A stretch of 22,220 nt of DNA, taken from NCBI GenBank assembly GCA_002409785.1, contig DHOX01000092.1, positions 1 through 22,220 of the forward strand, read 5' to 3'. This stretch comes from Prevotella sp. UBA5379. GTDB taxonomy: Bacteria > Bacteroidota > Bacteroidia > Bacteroidales > Bacteroidaceae. Under the pieces are notes generated by a model. The model was not told the origin of the DNA. It saw only the letters and a program-made list of their open reading frames with translations, and made no database searches. Within the stretch, counting starts at the first letter, position 1. Each line of letters starts with the position of its first letter. Made by a program: the position numbers and the translations under genes. This document shows positions 7,847-16,255 of this stretch, piece by piece.

Positions 7847-7930
7847 ATGAAAGAATTTGCTTCCAAGCAGAAGTCAGAACAAGAGCGCTCCGTTCTCGTA
7901 AATGAAAAACTAAAAATGAAAAACTTATGA
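7847..7930 (+). CDS. Possible 27-aa leader peptide coupled to xylB
   Basis: A short frame (ATG 7847, TGA 7928-7930) encoding a charged, Lys/Glu-rich 27-residue peptide ending KLKMKNL. Its stop overlaps the xylB start as ATGA. Its own start overlaps, again as ATGA, the stop of an even shorter 10-codon frame at 7818-7850 that begins a few bases after the predicted transcription start. The double coupling is what makes it notable; length alone gives no support and the peptide resembles nothing I recognise. It could be chance. Confidence 0.3.
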   Translation: MKEFASKQKSEQERSVLVNEKLKMKNL

Positions 7931-9423
7931 CTGAGAAATATTTATTGGGTTTTGATGTGGGATCATCATCGGTGAAAGTGTCTTTGATCAATGTCGATAC
8001 CGGGACTGTAACATCATCAGCTTTCTCTCCTGAGCATGAAGCTCCAATGGTAGCAATGAGACCTGGATGGGCTGAACAAGAACCTGAATCGTGGTGGAAA
8101 TATGCGAAAACTTCACTGGCTCAGGCTATGAATAAAGCAGACATCAGTGGAGAGGATATTTTGGCTATAGGCATTTCTTATCAAATGCATGGACTGGTAT
8201 GCGTGGATAAAGATCAGCGGGTCCTTCGTCCTTCGATCATCTGGTGTGATTCTCGTGCTGTTTCTTATGGAAATAAGGCTTTCAGGGAGTTGGGAAGGAA
8301 AAGGTGCCTGGAGCACCTCTTAAATTCTCCCGGGAATTTTACGGCTTCTAAACTGGAGTGGGTGAAGATTCATGAACCTCAGATTTTTGAGCAGATAGAC
8401 AAGGTCATGCTGCCAGGGGATTATCTGGCCATGAAACTTTCCGGGTGTATCCAGACAACAATTGAGGGACTTTCTGAAGCAATCTTATGGGACTTTAAGA
8501 ATAAAGTTCCGGCAAAATTCCTTCTGGACTATTTTGGCTTTCCGGAAGGTTTCCTGCCGGAAATCGTGCCGACATTTTCGAGACAGTGTGTGGTGAGCCG
8601 ACAGGCTGCCGAAGAAACAGGATTGAAGGAGGGAACTCCCATTTCTTACCGGGCTGGTGACCAGCCTAATAATGCTGTCAGCCTGAATGTCTTTGATCCG
8701 GGGGAAATAGCTTCTACCGCAGGTACGTCAGGGGTCGTTTATGGCGTACTGGGGAAGGCCAACTATGATCCTAAAAGTCGTGTGAATACTTTTGCGCATG
8801 TTAATTATGCGGAAACAGAGGATCGTCTTGGTGTCTTGCTCTGTATTAATGGCACAGGTATCCTCAATGCCTGGGTGCACCGTAACATTACACCTGACCT
8901 GAGTTATGCTGACATGAATCAGTTGGCTGCTGATATACCGATTGGTTCCAAGGGGGTCACTGTAATTCCTTTTGGTAATGGCGCGGAACGTGTGCTGGAG
9001 AATAGGGAAATTGGGTGTAGTATCCATGGACTGAATTTCAATGAACATAATCGTGCACATATCGTGCGTGCAGCCCAGGAAGGCATCGTTTTCGGTTTTT
9101 GCTATGGTATGGAAATCATGGAAAAGATGGGCATGAAAATCCACAAGATTCATGCTGGACATGCCAATATGTTCTTGAGTCCGGTTTTTTGTGACACGCT
9201 TGCAAGTGTCAGTGGAGATTGTATTGAGTTGTATGAAACGGATGGAAGTGCTGGCGCAGCAAGGGGGGCCGGAATCGGAGCCGGAATTTATAAGGATCAC
9301 GATGAAGCCTTCTCTATGCTGAAACGGTTGGCTGTCGTCGAGCCGGATGAGCACCATCGTAGTGCTTATCTGAATGCATACGCGGACTGGAAAGACCAAT
9401 TGAATAAAATGCTACTGGATTAA
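7927..9423 (+). CDS. xylB: Xylulokinase
   Basis: Phosphorylates D-xylulose to xylulose 5-phosphate, the entry point to the pentose phosphate pathway. FGGY-family kinase of 498 aa, normal length. The N-terminal ATPase-fold half starts with the phosphate loop DVGSSSVK at 10-17; the sugar-contacting MHGL is at 87-90, followed by IIWCDSRA. The likely catalytic base is Asp245 in AGDQPNNA. The STAGTSGVVYG stretch at 263-273 and the C-terminal HAGHANMFLSPVF segment (MFLSP) are typical of the adenine-binding half. It sits 25 nt ahead of xylA in the same operon. The start overlaps the stop of the small upstream frame, so translation may be coupled. Confidence 0.95.
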   Translation: MTEKYLLGFDVGSSSVKVSLINVDTGTVTSSAFSPEHEAPMVAMRPGWAEQEPESWWKYAKTSLAQAMNKADISGEDILAIGISYQMHGLVCVDKDQRVLRPSIIWCDSRAVSYGNKAFRELGRKRCLEHLLNSPGNFTASKLEWVKIHEPQIFEQIDKVMLPGDYLAMKLSGCIQTTIEGLSEAILWDFKNKVPAKFLLDYFGFPEGFLPEIVPTFSRQCVVSRQAAEETGLKEGTPISYRAGDQPNNAVSLNVFDPGEIASTAGTSGVVYGVLGKANYDPKSRVNTFAHVNYAETEDRLGVLLCINGTGILNAWVHRNITPDLSYADMNQLAADIPIGSKGVTVIPFGNGAERVLENREIGCSIHGLNFNEHNRAHIVRAAQEGIVFGFCYGMEIMEKMGMKIHKIHAGHANMFLSPVFCDTLASVSGDCIELYETDGSAGAARGAGIGAGIYKDHDEAFSMLKRLAVVEPDEHHRSAYLNAYADWKDQLNKMLLD

Positions 9424-9448
9424 CTAATAACTATTAAATTAAACAACT

Positions 9449-10768
9449 ATGACAAAAGAGTATTTTCCGCAAATCGGAAAAATCCCGTTTGAAGGGACAA
9501 AGAGTAAAAAAGTTTTAGCTTTCCATTATTATGATCCTGAAAAGGTGATTATGGGGAAGAAAATGAAGGACTGGCTGAGATTCGCCATGGCCTGGTGGCA
9601 CACGCTGGGACCAGCGTCTGCTGATCAGTTCGGGGGACAGACACGCCTCTATCCCTGGTATAAAGCTGATACTGCCATCCAACGGGCAAAGGATAAGATG
9701 GATGCCGGTTTTGAGATTATGGAGAAACTGGGTATTCATTACTTCTGTTTCCATGACGTTGATCTTTGTGATCCTTCTGATGACATCCAGGAGTACGAAG
9801 ACAATATGAAGGCGATTACGGATTATGCCCTCCAGAAAATGAAAGTATTTCCGGATATTCATCTCCTTTGGGGGACGGCAAATGTTTTTGGAGACAAGTG
9901 CTATATGAATGGTGCTTCAACAAATCCTGATTTTGATGTCGTGGCCCGTGCTTGCGTACAGATCAAAAATGCCATTGATGCGACGATTAAACTTGGAGGG
10001 TCTGATTATGTGTTCTGGGGTGGCCGCGAGGGCTATCAGAGTTTGCTGAATACGGATATGAAGCGTGAGAAGGATCATTATGCTACGATGCTGGCTGCTG
10101 CCAGGGACTATGGCCGTTCTCATGGCTTTAAGGGGACCTTCCTGGTAGAACCGAAGCCGATGGAGCCTACAAAGCATCAGTATGATACAGATGTAGAAAC
10201 GGTTGTCGGGTTCCTCAGGGCTCATCATCTGGACAAGGATTTCAAGATTAACATAGAAGTGAACCATGCAACGCTTGCCGGACATACTTTCTCTCATGAG
10301 CTGGCCTGTGCTATAGATGCAGGCATGCTTGGATCCGTTGATGCTAACCGTGGTGACTATCAGAACGGCTGGGATACGGATCAGTTTCCTATAGACAATT
10401 GGGAGTTGACTCAGGCCTGGATGCAAATCCTGCGCAATGGCGGTCTGCATAATGGCGGATCAAATTTTGATGCTAAATTGCGTAGGAATTCTACGGATCC
10501 TGATGACATCTTTATTGCTCATATCAGTGGTATGGATGCCTTCGCTCGTGGATTGGAGAATGCTGCTGCCATTTTGACGGAGAGTCCTCTGCCTCAAATG
10601 CTAAAGGAGCGATATGCTAGTTTTGACCATGGGGAAGGTAAAAAGTTTGAAGATGGTGAGTTGTCTCTTGAACAGATCGTCGACTATGCCAAAGGTCATG
10701 GTAAACCAAAATTGATTTCAGGTAAACAGGAACTGTACGAGATGATCGTGAATTTGTACTGTAAATAA
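9449..10768 (+). CDS. xylA: Xylose isomerase
   Basis: Interconverts D-xylose and D-xylulose in the cytoplasm. At 439 aa it is the long (class II) type, as in other Bacteroidota and the Piromyces enzyme. Active-site and metal residues are all present: His102 and Asp105 in FHDVD, the FWGGREGYQ stretch at 189-197, Glu234 and Lys236 in VEPKP, Glu270 and His273 in EVNH, Asp298, Asp309 and Asp311 in GWDTD, and Asp341 in NFDAK. Second gene of the xylB-xylA unit, with no promoter visible in the 25-nt gap. The last codons and stop lie inside a palindrome (10760-10779). Confidence 0.97.
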   Translation: MTKEYFPQIGKIPFEGTKSKKVLAFHYYDPEKVIMGKKMKDWLRFAMAWWHTLGPASADQFGGQTRLYPWYKADTAIQRAKDKMDAGFEIMEKLGIHYFCFHDVDLCDPSDDIQEYEDNMKAITDYALQKMKVFPDIHLLWGTANVFGDKCYMNGASTNPDFDVVARACVQIKNAIDATIKLGGSDYVFWGGREGYQSLLNTDMKREKDHYATMLAAARDYGRSHGFKGTFLVEPKPMEPTKHQYDTDVETVVGFLRAHHLDKDFKINIEVNHATLAGHTFSHELACAIDAGMLGSVDANRGDYQNGWDTDQFPIDNWELTQAWMQILRNGGLHNGGSNFDAKLRRNSTDPDDIFIAHISGMDAFARGLENAAAILTESPLPQMLKERYASFDHGEGKKFEDGELSLEQIVDYAKGHGKPKLISGKQELYEMIVNLYCK

Positions 10769-10807
10769 TTTTATTTACAAATTGATCTGGTAAACGATTG
10801 TAAATAA
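10760..10807 (+). repeat. Three copies of TGTAAATAA in alternating orientation at the xylA end
   Basis: TGTAAATAA at 10760-10768 (containing the xylA stop), its inverse TTATTTACA at 10771-10779, and a direct copy again at 10799-10807. The middle copy can pair with either neighbour, so two mutually exclusive hairpins are possible, just before the GC-richer hairpin at 10810-10835. Purpose unknown. Confidence 0.6.
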
Positions 10808-10809
10808 GG

Positions 10810-10840
10810 GGAGTAGGACCATTTGGCCTTACTCCTGTTT
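10810..10840 (+). terminator. Likely terminator of xylBA
   Basis: GGAGTA (10810-10815) pairs with TACTCC (10830-10835); the stem extends inward with a G-U pair and one mismatch to a short loop, followed by TGTTTCG. The T run is weak. Confidence 0.5.
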
Positions 10841-10954
10841 CGTTCTATCCATAAAATGATTTTGTTTGGGAGGCAAGGTAATCGTATTTGTAACTAAACG
10901 GAAGTAATGACATTTTGTTTTCTGTTTGTGTCTGCCTAAAAATGATAAGATTAT

Positions 10955-10985
10955 TTTGTAAGTTAGAAAAAATCAATTATCTTTG
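10955..10985 (+). promoter_or_regulatory. manC promoter (TTTG-19-TATCTTTG)
   Basis: TTTG at 10955-10958 and TATCTTTG at 10978-10985 with a 19-bp spacer. Transcription would start near 10990, about 18 nt before the ATG, so manC is transcribed separately from xylBA. The rest of 10841-10954 shows nothing recognisable. Confidence 0.78.
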
Positions 10986-11007
10986 CATATCATAAAAATA
11001 TACATTT

Positions 11008-12075
11008 ATGACTCAAAATCATAATCACCTGGTAATTATGGCCGGAGGTGTGGGGAGCAGATTCTGGCCGATGAGTACTGTAGAACGACCTAAACAATTT
11101 ATAGATGTCCTGGGGGTGGGACGCTCCTTACTCCAACTGACCTATGATCGTTTTGAGGGCATCTGTGATCCCCGGAATATATGGGTTGTCACGAATAAGA
11201 AATATGCAACCCTGGTAGAGCAACAGCTTCCTGAAATTCCAACCGGGAATATTTTGTTGGAACCATGCCGTCGCAATACGGCACCTTGCATAGCTTATGT
11301 GAGCTGGCGTATCAAATCCATGGATCCTAAAGCTAATATCGTGGTGACTCCTTCTGATCATATTGTCACAAACGGCTCTGAATTTCGGCGGAGTATACTT
11401 TCTTGTATGAAATTTACAAGTGAGACAGATGCGATTGTCACTTTGGGCATAAAACCTTCCCGGCCGGAAACGGGTTATGGCTATATTAAGGCTGATCTGG
11501 AATCCAGTAGCGCGCGGAATAGTGAAATATTCCGTGTGGATAATTTCCGGGAGAAGCCTGATTTGCAGACAGCCAGAAAATATCTTCAGGAAGGTGATTA
11601 TTTCTGGAATGCAGGAATCTTTATCTGGCGGGTAGAGACTATTGTCAATGCCTTCCGGGTTTACCAACCTACTTTGTCGGCTGTCTTCGAGAGTCTGATG
11701 GATGTTTACGGTACTGAACATGAACAGGAACAGATAGATCTCCGCTATCCGGAATGTGAGAGCATCAGCGTAGACTATGCCATTATGGAAAAGGCGGAGG
11801 AAATTTTTGTGTTTCCAGCTGATATAGGGTGGAGTGATCTGGGTACCTGGGGCAATCTGCTGGCCCATACTCACCATGATCTTTATGGCAACAGTCTGAT
11901 AGGAGAGCATATCCAGGTCTATGATACAAAGAACTGTATCATCCATACGACGCAGGAGAAAAAGGTGATTGTCCAAGGGCTGGATGGATATATTGTCGCT
12001 GAGAAGGATCATCAGTTATTGATTTGTAAACTCTCGGATGAGCAAAGCATCAAGCAGTACAATGAGCAGTCCTGA
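11008..12075 (+). CDS. manC: Mannose-1-phosphate guanylyltransferase
   Basis: Makes GDP-mannose from mannose 1-phosphate and GTP, feeding GDP-mannose/GDP-fucose glycan synthesis in the cytoplasm. The 355-aa protein is the short form without a fused phosphomannose isomerase domain. The N-terminal nucleotidyltransferase signature MAGGVGSRFWPMS with PKQF is at 11-31. TPSDH is at 114-118, RPETGYGYI at 152-160, FREKPD at 180-185 and NAGIFIW at 201-207; WSDLGTW follows near 280, then a short C-terminal beta-strand region. It has its own promoter and no pathway neighbour. I see no convincing terminator in the 104 bp before the converging dedA gene. Confidence 0.93.
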   Translation: MTQNHNHLVIMAGGVGSRFWPMSTVERPKQFIDVLGVGRSLLQLTYDRFEGICDPRNIWVVTNKKYATLVEQQLPEIPTGNILLEPCRRNTAPCIAYVSWRIKSMDPKANIVVTPSDHIVTNGSEFRRSILSCMKFTSETDAIVTLGIKPSRPETGYGYIKADLESSSARNSEIFRVDNFREKPDLQTARKYLQEGDYFWNAGIFIWRVETIVNAFRVYQPTLSAVFESLMDVYGTEHEQEQIDLRYPECESISVDYAIMEKAEEIFVFPADIGWSDLGTWGNLLAHTHHDLYGNSLIGEHIQVYDTKNCIIHTTQEKKVIVQGLDGYIVAEKDHQLLICKLSDEQSIKQYNEQS

Positions 12076-12179
12076 GAGAATGTGGGGGTGACCTTCTCGG
12101 TCTGTTGGGCCTTTTAGGGATGGTCAGGGCAGTAGTCAGATCCTCCCTTGCGTTCTTCTGTTTAAGAAATAGCTGAAAG

Positions 12180-12821
12180 TTATTCCGCACCTGTGATGCG
12201 CTTATGGCGCTTGATGAGCCATCTGATAATAAGATAAAGGCATCCGATACCGACAAGAACAAAGATAACGGATTTGATGCTTTCGGTGTAAAGGGCAATC
12301 TTATCGTCTAACTGGTCTTCTGGAACGATAGAATGGAGATACCAGCCCAGAACGGCAAGAACACAATTCCATACTCCTGCACCTGCCATCGTATAGAGAA
12401 GGAATTTCCAATATTTCATCTTGCTCATGCCGGCAGGAATGGAAATCAAATGTCTGATGCCGGGGATCAGACGCCCTGTGATGGTAGCTGCCATCCCGTG
12501 TTTGTTGAAATACCTTTCACTTCTTTCTATCTTACTTTGGTTCAGCAGGCAAAGATGCCCGAACCGGCTGTTGGCGAATCGATAGATAACAGGCCTGCCT
12601 AGATAATAGCCTGCTAAATAGTTGACAGTGGCTCCGCACCCGGCTCCTAATATGCCAAAAATAACAACTAGGAAGATATCTAGGTTCCCACTTGCTGCAT
12701 GGTAAGCTGCAGGGGTAATGACGAATTCTGAAGGAACAGGCAGGACGGTGCTCTCTAATAGCATCAGAAAGAAAATCGTCCCATAATTCAAGTCACTTAG
12801 CAATGAAGACAAAAAGCCCAT
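12180..12821 (-). CDS. DedA/SNARE-associated family membrane protein
   Basis: Inner-membrane protein of the DedA (VTT) family, 213 aa. Members recycle undecaprenyl phosphate or other lipids across the membrane and support envelope integrity; the exact substrate here is not established. The N-terminal re-entrant segment has Glu23 before VLPVPSE. The conserved cytoplasmic motif GRLIPGIRHLISIPAG (116-131) contains Arg117, Pro120 and Arg123. Membrane segments lie at about 48-76, 138-163 and 185-205, ending with a basic tail (KRHKR). It lies 95 nt downstream of the TPR gene on the same strand, with a probable terminator between; no clear promoter of its own is visible. Confidence 0.9.
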   Translation of the reverse strand: MGFLSSLLSDLNYGTIFFLMLLESTVLPVPSEFVITPAAYHAASGNLDIFLVVIFGILGAGCGATVNYLAGYYLGRPVIYRFANSRFGHLCLLNQSKIERSERYFNKHGMAATITGRLIPGIRHLISIPAGMSKMKYWKFLLYTMAGAGVWNCVLAVLGWYLHSIVPEDQLDDKIALYTESIKSVIFVLVGIGCLYLIIRWLIKRHKRITGAE

Positions 12822-12881
12822 ATTAATAAAATAGTTAGAAGTTAAAACTTAAAACTTAAAGAATGCTGGTTATACCTTATG

Positions 12882-12913
12882 AAAACAGTCTGTATGGAGA
12901 TTCCTCCATCTGT
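12882..12913 (-). terminator. Probable terminator of the glnS-TPR operon
   Basis: On the minus strand ATGGAG-GAAT-CTCCAT (12909 to 12894) forms a 6-bp stem with a 4-nt loop. Flanking ACAG and CTGT can extend it across a bulge, followed by TTTTC. It starts a few bases after the TPR stop. Confidence 0.45.
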
Positions 12914-12916
12914 CAA

Positions 12917-14344
12917 TTAGCATGAAGTTTCTAAATAAGTTTCATATTGTGAAGGTTCCATTCCTTCTGGAAAATATTTACCTAATACCCGTTTTGCCTC
13001 TTGAGGATTTTTCTTCACAGCGATCTTTAAATATTTGCGATACTCATCATCTTTATGGAGCTCTCTCGCACAGGCGGCAAGGTAGGAAAACCCTTTGTTC
13101 CATTTTTCCTGAGGGGCGAGCAGAATGGTCTGAAACATTTCGTATGCAGTCAGAAAAAGCCCGTTTTCATAAAAAGAGACGGCTGACCGGAAGAAGACTT
13201 GAGGTGAGTTTGTATGATCGATAGCTTCCTCGTAGTATTTTTGTCCTTCCTTATATCTTTTGTTTTCCAGATAAATATGTCCCTTGAGGATCTTTAATTC
13301 ATCCGGATCGCTGTTCGGTAATGTCATCGCCTTGTCAATATAGTGAATCGCCTCATCGACATGCCCGAGTTTGCTCTCTGCAAAAGCTAGTTGTTCATAG
13401 ATTTCCTTCAGCTCTGTCTCGTCATCTCCTGCCAGTAGTTCAGCCCTTTTGATATGTGGGAAAGCTGCCTGAGGCTTATGGAGCCGAAACAGGGTGATTC
13501 CTAAAGATAATTCTACGATCCCACTGTCCGGGACCAGTAGAAGGTATTTCTTGAAATATTTTTCTGCTTCCGCATAGTTTCCTAATGAATAGAGTCCGTT
13601 TGCCTTGTTCAGTATAGCTTCGTCATCTTTTATGTTAATTGCGATGGCAAACTCACTACTCTGGATGGATTTTCTGATGTCCCCTTCTGACAGTTGTGTG
13701 GAAGCCAGTTTGTTCCATAATTCTTCCGAATAGGGATCTTCTTCCAGAAGTTGCTGGTAGATTTTGATGGCCTTCTTATAATTACTTGATCCTGTAGCAA
13801 TACGGGCATCCAGCTCTTGATAATCTGTTGTATCTGTTTCGTTATTTCTTGCCAGCCATTTCCTGGCCTGATCATAGAGTTTGTAGTCCGCAAACAGGTT
13901 GGCCACATCGAAATAGTAATCCTGAACGGACATTTCTTCTTCCTCTTCCTCATTTTCAACGATGGGAATTTGTTCCTGCAGGTAATGGTCAGCTTCGTCT
14001 GTTTGTTGCTCTACGATCATGATTTCTGCAATGAGATAGAAATAGTCTATATCCGTTTTATCCTGGATTTGTGCAGCATATTTGCGAGCTTTCACCGGAT
14101 TCTTCTCAACCAGTAGAAAGTATCTGGACAGGAAGGCCAGTGGCTCAATTGCTCCTGGAAAAAGTTCGAGCGCATAGCGAGCCCCCTCCAGTGCCTTGGA
14201 TCCTTCTCCATTGGCCTGGTAATATTCGCAGATACGAGTGAGGTCGTCAGAATCCATGAAGATGTGCTCTCCTTTGGTTCTGGCTTCCTCATATTCCTTC
14301 AGCATCCGTCGAAAATCCGGGGTATCGTAATAGCTGTCTCTCAT
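12917..14344 (-). CDS. Tetratricopeptide repeat protein
   Basis: A 475-aa cytoplasmic-looking protein without signal peptide or membrane segment, built almost entirely of TPR-like helical pairs. Clear repeat units appear at about 50-82, 190-236, 240-273, 276-305, 316-342, 349-376 and 383-412, with the usual G/A/Y spacing (for example LYSLGNYAEAEKYFKKYL). An acidic run of six Glu at 132-137 interrupts the array. It probably acts as a protein-interaction scaffold; the partner is unknown. Its ATG overlaps the glnS stop as ATGA, so it is cotranscribed and probably translationally coupled. The pairing with glnS gives no direct clue to function. Confidence 0.82.
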   Translation of the reverse strand: MRDSYYDTPDFRRMLKEYEEARTKGEHIFMDSDDLTRICEYYQANGEGSKALEGARYALELFPGAIEPLAFLSRYFLLVEKNPVKARKYAAQIQDKTDIDYFYLIAEIMIVEQQTDEADHYLQEQIPIVENEEEEEEMSVQDYYFDVANLFADYKLYDQARKWLARNNETDTTDYQELDARIATGSSNYKKAIKIYQQLLEEDPYSEELWNKLASTQLSEGDIRKSIQSSEFAIAINIKDDEAILNKANGLYSLGNYAEAEKYFKKYLLLVPDSGIVELSLGITLFRLHKPQAAFPHIKRAELLAGDDETELKEIYEQLAFAESKLGHVDEAIHYIDKAMTLPNSDPDELKILKGHIYLENKRYKEGQKYYEEAIDHTNSPQVFFRSAVSFYENGLFLTAYEMFQTILLAPQEKWNKGFSYLAACARELHKDDEYRKYLKIAVKKNPQEAKRVLGKYFPEGMEPSQYETYLETSC

Positions 14345-16062
14345 TTTTCCTTATTCTTCATTTTAGCCCAGGTATCTTTCAGATTTACAGTTTTGTTGTA
14401 GATCAGATGCTCAGGGATTGAATCCAGGTCGGCCATAAAATAACCTATACGCTGGAACTGGAGGTATTCTCCTGGTTTCCTGTCAGCAGCGTAGTTTTCT
14501 ACATAGCAATGCTGAAGGATATGCAGGCTGTTCGGGTTCAGTAATTCCCGGAAGTCTCGCTCATCTGCTGACGGGTTTTCTACCGTGAAAAGCCGGTCGT
14601 ATTCCCGAATTTCGGCTTCCTTGCAATTATCCTGGCTGACCCAGTGGAGCGTACCTTTCACTTTCCGGTTTGCACCGGGCATTCCGCTCCTGCTTTCCGG
14701 ATCGTAGGTCGCTTCGATCTCTGTTATCCGTCCCTGGTCGTCTTTCTTGCATCCTGTGCATTTGATGATATAGGCATTTTTCAGCCTTACTTCCTTGCCC
14801 GGTGTCATGCGGAAAAACTTTTTAGGAGCATCCTCCATGAAGTCAGTTCGTTCTATCCATAGTTTCTTCGTAAACTGGATGGTATGGCTGCCGGCAGTTT
14901 CATCTTCGGGATTATTGATGGCGGTCATCTCTTCGGTCTTTCCTTCCGGGTAATTGGTGATGATAAGACTTACCGGGTCTAGTACTGCACTTACACGCGT
15001 AGCCCGCTCATTCAGATCTTCCCTTACACTGGCTTCTAACAGGGCTATATCGTTGAGGGCATCAAATTTGGTGTAACCGATGGAGTCTATGAACTTCCGG
15101 ATGCTTTCAGGGGAATAGCCTCTCCTGCGCATGCCGCATAATGTCGGCATGCGTGGATCATCCCATCCGGTAACTAATTTCTCATCTACCAGGGTATGGA
15201 GTTTACGCTTGGACATTACTGAATAGGTCAGATTCAACCTGTTGAACTCTATCTGTCGCGGACGGTTATCATCCATTTGATTGTCACTGCCGTCCATCTC
15301 CTTGAGGTAGTCTACAAAAAGATCATATAACGGACGGTGGGGGACAAATTCCAATGTACAGATGGAGTGAGTGACTCCCTCAAAATAGTCACTTTGTCCA
15401 TGGGCAAAGTCGTACATCGGGTAGCAGTGCCATTGGGTTCCGGTACGGTGGTGGGGGGTCTGAATGATTCTGTAGATGACAGGATCACGTAACAGCATAT
15501 CCGCGTTGGTCATATCAAGTTTGGCACGCAGTACCATTGAACCTTCTACTGCTTCGGCAGTATTCATGTGCCGGAAGAGTCGCAGGTTTTCCTCAATCGG
15601 GCGGTCTCTGTACGGACTGGATGTCCCCGGGGTCGTAGGAGTACCTTTCTGCTCGGCAATCTGTTCACTGGTCTGCTCATCTACATAGGCCCTTCCCTCC
15701 TGGATCATCCAGATGGCAAAATTCCATAATTTTTCAAAGTAGTCAGAGGCATAATAGATGTGCCCCCATTTGAAGCCAAGCCACTTAATATCGTTAAGGA
15801 TATTCTCTACATATTCATTGTTTTCCTTGCTGGGATTCGTATCGTCAAAACGAAGGTTGCAGACACCATGGTACTTTTCGGCAATACCGAAATCCATGCA
15901 GATGGCTTTCGCATGACCGATATGCAGATACCCGTTGGGTTCTGGTGGAAACCGGGTCTGGATGCGTCCACCATTTTTGCCTTTTTCCAGATCTTCCTGA
16001 ACGAGTCGTTCTACAAAACTGATGCTCTTTTTTTCTTCGTGATTTTCTTCTTTTATTGCCAT
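14341..16062 (-). CDS. glnS: Glutamine--tRNA ligase
   Basis: Charges tRNA-Gln with glutamine directly, so the organism need not rely on transamidation for Gln-tRNA. Class I synthetase of 573 aa, near the usual ~555. With the start at 16062, PPEPNGYLHIGHAK carries the HIGH motif at 47-50, RFDDTNP follows, and the KMSKS-equivalent VMSKR is at 282-286. The C-terminal half (from ~340) is the beta-barrel anticodon-binding region. The in-frame ATG at 16098 was rejected because it lies on the -7 box; the 16062 start gives a ~29-nt leader. First gene of a two-gene unit with the TPR gene. Confidence 0.96.
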   Translation of the reverse strand: MAIKEENHEEKKSISFVERLVQEDLEKGKNGGRIQTRFPPEPNGYLHIGHAKAICMDFGIAEKYHGVCNLRFDDTNPSKENNEYVENILNDIKWLGFKWGHIYYASDYFEKLWNFAIWMIQEGRAYVDEQTSEQIAEQKGTPTTPGTSSPYRDRPIEENLRLFRHMNTAEAVEGSMVLRAKLDMTNADMLLRDPVIYRIIQTPHHRTGTQWHCYPMYDFAHGQSDYFEGVTHSICTLEFVPHRPLYDLFVDYLKEMDGSDNQMDDNRPRQIEFNRLNLTYSVMSKRKLHTLVDEKLVTGWDDPRMPTLCGMRRRGYSPESIRKFIDSIGYTKFDALNDIALLEASVREDLNERATRVSAVLDPVSLIITNYPEGKTEEMTAINNPEDETAGSHTIQFTKKLWIERTDFMEDAPKKFFRMTPGKEVRLKNAYIIKCTGCKKDDQGRITEIEATYDPESRSGMPGANRKVKGTLHWVSQDNCKEAEIREYDRLFTVENPSADERDFRELLNPNSLHILQHCYVENYAADRKPGEYLQFQRIGYFMADLDSIPEHLIYNKTVNLKDTWAKMKNKEK

Positions 16063-16095
16063 AACAACAAAACTATAGATATTTACTATTGGCTG

Positions 16096-16127
16096 CAAAG
16101 GTACTAAAAAGATCGTAGACTGACCAA
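16096..16127 (-). promoter_or_regulatory. glnS promoter
   Basis: Minus strand TACCTTTG (16103 to 16096) is a good -7 box; TTG at 16127-16125 with a 21-bp spacer is a partial -33 box. Transcription would start near 16091. Confidence 0.6.
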
Positions 16128-16218
16128 GCCTCGATTGCAGTTTTTTTGTTCACATGTAAACGAATGTTTAGAAATGGGAGAAAATTTATAGAGATATGTT
16201 CTTAAACATGTAAAAGAA

Positions 16219-16250
16219 TTTGCAGAAGACAAATAAATCTTTTATCTTTG
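16219..16250 (+). promoter_or_regulatory. Promoter of the putative small RNA (TTTG-20-TATCTTTG)
   Basis: TTTG at 16219-16222, a 20-bp spacer and TATCTTTG at 16243-16250, a full match to both Bacteroidota elements and as good as the aspS and manC promoters. No plausible ORF follows before the terminator. Confidence 0.72.
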
Positions 16251-16255
16251 CAACA

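Larger units (their letters stand above)
7500..7926 (+). other. 427-bp control region upstream of xylBA
   Basis: No conventional gene. From left to right it holds the imperfect terminator above, the inverted repeat TACAAT-GA-ATTGTA at 7582-7595, the putative xylBA promoter with an internal palindrome (7773-7807), two tiny overlapping ORFs (7818-7930) and the 11-bp direct repeat AATGAAAAACT at 7901-7911 and 7915-7925. About 170 bp between 7596 and 7770 shows nothing I can name. The size and content suggest xylBA regulation rather than decayed coding sequence. Confidence 0.5.

Noticed and set aside
11128..12012. Long minus-strand reading frame opposite manC
   Set aside because: Fully inside the manC coding region, whose motifs are all intact on the plus strand; no promoter or domain supports the antisense frame.
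12076..12179. Short inverted repeats between manC and dedA as a bidirectional terminator
   Set aside because: The only pairings found (such as GACC-TTCTC-GGTC at 12090-12102) are 4-5 bp and lack a following T run on either strand.
16151..16214. ACATGTAAA repeats before the small-RNA promoter as a further Pho-type array
   Set aside because: The two copies are 54 bp apart, not a multiple of 11, and they are out of phase with the 16243 -7 box, which already has a normal -33 element.
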